A stretch of 45,347 nt of DNA, taken from contig NZ_LDES01000052.1 in the NCBI RefSeq assembly GCF_001015195.1, positions 87,150-132,496 of the forward strand, in the 5' to 3' direction. Origin of the DNA: Sphingomonas sp. Y57 (lineage in GTDB: Bacteria; Pseudomonadota; Alphaproteobacteria; Sphingomonadales; Sphingomonadaceae). A program made the translations under genes and the position numbers. Under the pieces are notes generated by a model. The model searched no databases. It was not told the origin of the DNA and saw nothing but the letters and a program-made list of their open reading frames with translations. The number at the start of each line of letters is the position of its first letter. Positions within the stretch are counted from its first letter, which is position 1. Positions 42,206-45,347 of this stretch are shown piece by piece.

Positions 42206-43030
42206 TCACCAATAGGGCGGGCGGTGCAGGCCCTTCGGGCTGCTCGTGAAGATCTCACAGCCGGTCTCCGTGATACCCACTGAATGCTCGAACTGTGCCG
42301 AGAGTGAGCGGTCGCGCGTCACGGCGGTCCAGCCGTCCTCAAGAATTTTCACGCCGGGCTTCCCGATATTGATCATCGGTTCGATGGTGAAGATCATGCC
42401 GGCCTTCAGTTCGGGGCCGGTCCCCGGCTTGCCATAATGAAAGACGTCGGGCGCGTCGTGGTAGACACGGCCGACGCCATGGCCGACGAAGTCTCGGACC
42501 ACGCCGTAGCGATACTTTTCGGCATGGCGCTGGATGGCATGGCCGATGTCGCCCAGATGGTTGCCGGGCTTCGCCTGCTCGATGCCCAGCATCAGGCATT
42601 CATAGGTCACATCGACCAGCCGCCGTGCCTTGATCGAGACGTCGCCGACCAGGAACATGCGGCTCGTATCGCCGTGCCAGCCGTCGACGAGCGACGTCAG
42701 GTCGATATTGACGATGTCGCCGTCCTTCAGCGTCCGGTCGCTGGGAATGCCGTGGCAGACGACGTGGTTGACCGAGATGCAGCTGGTATGGGCGAAGCCC
42801 CGATAGCCGATATTGGCCGGTGTGGCCCCCGCCGCCCGGATCGCTTCGCGCGCGAAATCATCCAGCGCCGCCATGGTGACGCCGGGTACGACCAGTTCGG
42901 TCAGGGCGTCGAGGACGGAGGCAGTGACCTGCCCGGCCCTGCGCATGGCGGCAAAGCCTTCGGCGCCGTGCAGCTTGATGGCGCCAGTCCGGCGGTCGTC
43001 CGCCGCCGTGGCAGTTATATATTGGGTCAT
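42206..43030 (-). CDS. map: Type I methionine aminopeptidase
   Basis: A 274-aa pita-bread metallopeptidase removing N-terminal Met. The metal ligands are in place: Asp110 (GDIVNIDLTSLVDGW), Asp121 (HGDTSRMF), His in RDFVGHGVGRVYHD, Glu in MIFTIEPMI and Glu in AQFEHSVGITE. Standard length for the type Ia enzyme plus a 15-residue N-terminal extension. AGGAA lies 5 bases before the ATG at 43030. Normal housekeeping copies sit near ribosomal or rpsB genes; this copy is in a catabolic cluster and has a degenerate operator-like site upstream, so it is probably an extra copy. Confidence 0.93.
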   Translation of the reverse strand: MTQYITATAADDRRTGAIKLHGAEGFAAMRRAGQVTASVLDALTELVVPGVTMAALDDFAREAIRAAGATPANIGYRGFAHTSCISVNHVVCHGIPSDRTLKDGDIVNIDLTSLVDGWHGDTSRMFLVGDVSIKARRLVDVTYECLMLGIEQAKPGNHLGDIGHAIQRHAEKYRYGVVRDFVGHGVGRVYHDAPDVFHYGKPGTGPELKAGMIFTIEPMINIGKPGVKILEDGWTAVTRDRSLSAQFEHSVGITETGCEIFTSSPKGLHRPPYW

Positions 43031-43065
43031 CACTTTCCTAAAGTGCTCCGGCGGGTTTCAGCAGG

Positions 43066-43082
43066 AAGATGTCATATAGGTG
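43066..43082. promoter_or_regulatory. Degenerate GntR/FCD operator-like site h
   Basis: AAGATGTCATATAGGTG matches the reverse complement of the consensus at 14 of 17 positions. It lies 36 bases upstream of the methionine aminopeptidase ATG and overlaps the stop codon of the FMN dehydrogenase gene. This is the weakest member of the set. Confidence 0.4.
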
Positions 43083-44244
43083 GATTTGCTGTCCGCGACA
43101 ATTGATGCGAACGTCCGATCGCCTTCGCCTCATCGGTATCCCGCAGGCCGGCCAGTACCATTGCCGTGCGCAATTCAGCTTGGAAACGGGCGAGCAGCGC
43201 CGCGATCGCCGCTTCGCCGCTGGCGGCGGCATAGGCCCACGGGCGACCGATGAGGACGCCGTCGGCGCCCAGCAGCAGTGCCTTCAGCACGTCCTGCCCG
43301 CTGCGCACCCCGCCGTCGACGAGCAAGGTGGCGTGACCGCCGACCGCCTGGGCGATGGCCGGCAGCGCCGCGGCCGTGGGAGAAACGCTGTCGAGCTGGC
43401 GGCCGCCATGGTTGGAGACGACGATCGCGTCAGCACCGCTGTCGAGCGCCAGCTGGGCGTCGCGGGGATCGAGAACGCCCTTGATCACGAGTTTACCCCG
43501 CCACTGGTCCCGGAGCCAGGCGATGTCCCGCCAAGTGACGCCGGCATCGAACTGCCCCATCAGCCAGCTGCCGAAGCTCGCCAGGTTGCGAGCCTGGGCG
43601 ACATAGGGCGCGAGATTGCCAAAGGTGTGCGGGCCGCCGCGCAGGCCGACATCGATCAGCCAGCGGGGATGGCGCACATAGCTGAGGAGCTTGGCCGGCG
43701 TGGTGCCCCCGAACAGATCGTTGCGGATGTCGCGCCGGCGGATGCCGGGCATGGCGAGATCGACGGTGAAGACCAGCGTGCGGCAGCCGCTGTCCCAGGC
43801 CCGGCGCATCAGGTCGACGACGACGTCGCGGTCGCGCATCATGTAGAGCTGGAACCAGAAGGGACGTCGGGCCGCGCGTGCGACCTCCTCGATCGAACAG
43901 ATCGCGTTGGCCGACAGGCAGAAGGGGACGCCCGCAGCCTCGGCCGCAAGCACCGCCTGGGTCTCGCCGCGCCGGCACATCAGGCCGGCAAAGCCTATCG
44001 GTGCGAGCGCGAGCGGCATCGCGCAGCTTTCGCCGAGCAGATCGCCCGAGCTGTCGATGGCGGACATGTCGACCATCACCCTTTGTGGCAGGCGCACGGC
44101 AGCGAAGGCCGTCTCGTTCTCACGGATCGTTGTCTCGTCGCCGGCACCGCCTTCGAAATAGTCGAAGATGAGCGGCGGAATGCGTGTCTTGGCGATACGG
44201 CGGAAATCCGCAAAGCTGGCAAGGGTGGCGTGGCGGTCGGCCAA
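43072..44244 (-). CDS. FMN-dependent alpha-hydroxyacid dehydrogenase (lactate dehydrogenase type)
   Basis: A 390-aa enzyme oxidising an L-2-hydroxy acid to the 2-keto acid. The canonical active site is complete: FDYFEGGAGDE, LALAPIGFAGL, FWFQLYMMRDRD, KLVIKGVLDPRDA and the His-Arg pair in VSNHGGRQLDSV, then LLVDGGVRSGQDVLKALLLGADGVLIGRPW. No ATG or GTG fits; the best start is TTG at 44244, 26 bases after the stop of the previous gene, giving (M)ADRHATLASFADFRRIAKTRI. Unlike the enzyme at 12164, the substrate Arg is kept. Confidence 0.9.
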   Translation of the reverse strand: MADRHATLASFADFRRIAKTRIPPLIFDYFEGGAGDETTIRENETAFAAVRLPQRVMVDMSAIDSSGDLLGESCAMPLALAPIGFAGLMCRRGETQAVLAAEAAGVPFCLSANAICSIEEVARAARRPFWFQLYMMRDRDVVVDLMRRAWDSGCRTLVFTVDLAMPGIRRRDIRNDLFGGTTPAKLLSYVRHPRWLIDVGLRGGPHTFGNLAPYVAQARNLASFGSWLMGQFDAGVTWRDIAWLRDQWRGKLVIKGVLDPRDAQLALDSGADAIVVSNHGGRQLDSVSPTAAALPAIAQAVGGHATLLVDGGVRSGQDVLKALLLGADGVLIGRPWAYAAASGEAAIAALLARFQAELRTAMVLAGLRDTDEAKAIGRSHQLSRTANPPI

Positions 44245-44269
44245 GAGCGGGATCCTCGATCGGGGAGGG

Positions 44270-45223
44270 TCAGACGACCCGGTTGGCGGGACGTTCGCCC
44301 CGTCGCCAGGCTTCGATCGCCTCGCAGAGAACCGTCGCCATGCCGCGCCGAGCCTCTTCGGTCGCGCTGCCGATGTGGGGTGTCGCGACCACATTGGGAC
44401 GGCTCAGGAAACGACGATCAATCCGCGGTTCGTTGCGAAAGACGTCAAGGCCGGCCGCCCGGACCTTGCCGCTGTCCAGTGCTTCCAGCAATGCGTCGTC
44501 GTCGATCAGATCGCCCCGGCCGATATTGACGACGATCAGGCCGTCGCGCGCCATGGCAAGACGATCGCGGTCGAGGAAATTGCGGGTCTGGCTGGTCGAA
44601 GGGGCCGCGAGCAGCAGCATATCGGCGCTGGCGAGGAAATCCTTCGCGTCAGCGATAAAAGTGGCCCCGGCCTCGTCCGTGGTCCGACCGCGGTTATGAT
44701 AGACCAGCGTCATGCCGAAGGCCCGCGCGCGCTGCGCGACCCGGCGACCTATATCGCCAAGGCCGTAGATCCCTAATGTCTTGCCCGCGAGTTCGATACC
44801 GAGGGTCTGGCTCGACCACAGGTCGGTCCAGCGGTTTTCACGGAGCAGGGCAGTCGCCTCGGTCATGCGGCGCGTCGCGGCCAGCAACAGCAGCATGGCC
44901 TGATCGGCCACGGCGTTCGCCAGGACGCCTGGGGTGTTAAACAGCGGCAGGCCCTGCGCACGGACCGCGTCGAGATCGATATGGTCGAGGCCGACCGAAT
45001 AGGTCGCGAGCGCCCCCACCGAGGCGGGGAGACTGAGGAGGAAGGCGGCATCCACCCGGACGGGCGGGCTCAGCAGGAGGACGTCAGGGCGAAGCAGGCC
45101 GAGCGTTGCCGCATCCACGTCCTCGATGACGAAGCGCCGCGCGAACTCAGCCCGCGCGGCCGGCTCCAGCGGGACGAGCGATGCTATCCGGATGGGGGAG
45201 GACGGCTGGGGAGCGCGCTTCAA
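44270..45223 (-). CDS. D-isomer-specific 2-hydroxyacid dehydrogenase
   Basis: A 317-aa NAD(P)-dependent enzyme interconverting D-2-hydroxy acids and 2-keto acids (glyoxylate/hydroxypyruvate reductase type). The Rossmann loop is [18 protein letters not shown], and the catalytic Arg ([12 protein letters not shown]), Glu (GLDVFRNEP) and His ([10 protein letters not shown]) are present. The start is TTG at 45223, overlapping the stop of the upstream aldolase gene (TTGA). Together with the adjacent L-type FMN enzyme it could invert or oxidise a 2-hydroxy acid. Confidence 0.93.
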   Translation of the reverse strand: MKRAPQPSSPIRIASLVPLEPAARAEFARRFVIEDVDAATLGLLRPDVLLLSPPVRVDAAFLLSLPASVGALATYSVGLDHIDLDAVRAQGLPLFNTPGVLANAVADQAMLLLLAATRRMTEATALLRENRWTDLWSSQTLGIELAGKTLGIYGLGDIGRRVAQRARAFGMTLVYHNRGRTTDEAGATFIADAKDFLASADMLLLAAPSTSQTRNFLDRDRLAMARDGLIVVNIGRGDLIDDDALLEALDSGKVRAAGLDVFRNEPRIDRRFLSRPNVVATPHIGSATEEARRGMATVLCEAIEAWRRGERPANRVV

Positions 45224-45347
45224 AGCGTGACCGTCCGTTTGCGGTCGGTCCGCCGCTTGATGTCGAGGGCGACGTCGACGATCATGTCTTCCTGTCCGCC
45301 GACCATCTTGCGCCGACCGAGTTCGACCAGGATGGTGCGGGTGTCGA
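45220..45347 (-). CDS. 4-hydroxy-2-oxovalerate aldolase, C-terminal fragment
   Basis: Only the last 41 codons lie in the window. The minus-strand translation ends [21 protein letters not shown], then LDIKRR, matching the conserved C-terminus of MhpE/DmpG-type aldolases. These split 4-hydroxy-2-oxovalerate into pyruvate and acetaldehyde at the end of meta-cleavage pathways, usually with an acylating acetaldehyde dehydrogenase, which would lie beyond the window edge. The call rests on this short piece. Confidence 0.75.
   Translation of the reverse strand, partial: DTRTILVELGRRKMVGGQEDMIVDVALDIKRRTDRKRTVTL

Overview
The window is GC-rich and tightly packed. It looks like chromosomal or megaplasmid DNA of a sphingomonad (Alphaproteobacteria, Sphingomonas/Sphingobium/Novosphingobium/Rhizorhabdus type). 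The grounds are three large TonB-dependent receptors with the 'VTAQ(R/K)R' plug start, many acyl-CoA dehydrogenases, an orphan Rieske oxygenase, and a glutathione transferase resembling the LigE beta-etherases of this order. Nearly every gene is catabolic. No rRNA, complete tRNA, CRISPR array, transposase or phage gene was seen.

Block 1 (about 1-21.6 kb). A truncated enoyl-CoA hydratase/dehydrogenase fusion (minus) diverges from a 7-gene plus-strand operon: four acyl-CoA dehydrogenases, a Rieske oxygenase, an aldehyde dehydrogenase and a nitronate-monooxygenase-like enzyme. A second operon holds a membrane PQQ dehydrogenase, an FMN alpha-hydroxyacid dehydrogenase and a BKACE-type beta-keto acid cleavage enzyme. 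A third holds a TonB receptor, a second nitronate-monooxygenase-like protein and two crotonase-fold proteins, and ends in a strong terminator. A paralogous TonB receptor faces it on the minus strand. Together they suggest uptake, oxygenation, oxidation and beta-oxidation-like breakdown of a hydrophobic, probably cyclic or branched acid. The four promoter regions share a CGWWAAACGT-like element just upstream of the likely -10 box, which suggests one regulon.

Block 2 (about 21.9-45.3 kb). Three minus-strand units run from 29.86 kb down to 21.95 kb: (i) a zinc-less MDR oxidoreductase, an SDR and an unknown 328-aa protein; (ii) an IlvD/Edd dehydratase and an SDR; (iii) glyoxalase I-like, glyoxalase II-like, Nu-class GST and SnoaL-like proteins. 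Facing them are a third TonB receptor, an MFS transporter, a LigE-like GST, a divergent RarA-like ATPase and an FAH-family hydrolase. Then come a class II aldolase-amidase operon, a GntR/FCD regulator, another GST, a SAM methyltransferase-like protein, a methionine aminopeptidase, an FMN alpha-hydroxyacid dehydrogenase, a D-2-hydroxyacid dehydrogenase and the end of a 4-hydroxy-2-oxovalerate aldolase.

The strongest novel signal is a palindromic operator-like element, best form ACATATC-T-GATATGT, with consensus AACATAT(A/C)TGATATCTT. It occurs upstream of at least six transcription units of block 2 and beside the GntR/FCD regulator gene. I infer that this regulator controls a glutathione-dependent (three GSTs plus glyoxalase I/II) catabolic regulon, possibly for an ether-linked or otherwise electrophilic aromatic substrate. 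The substrate cannot be read from sequence alone.
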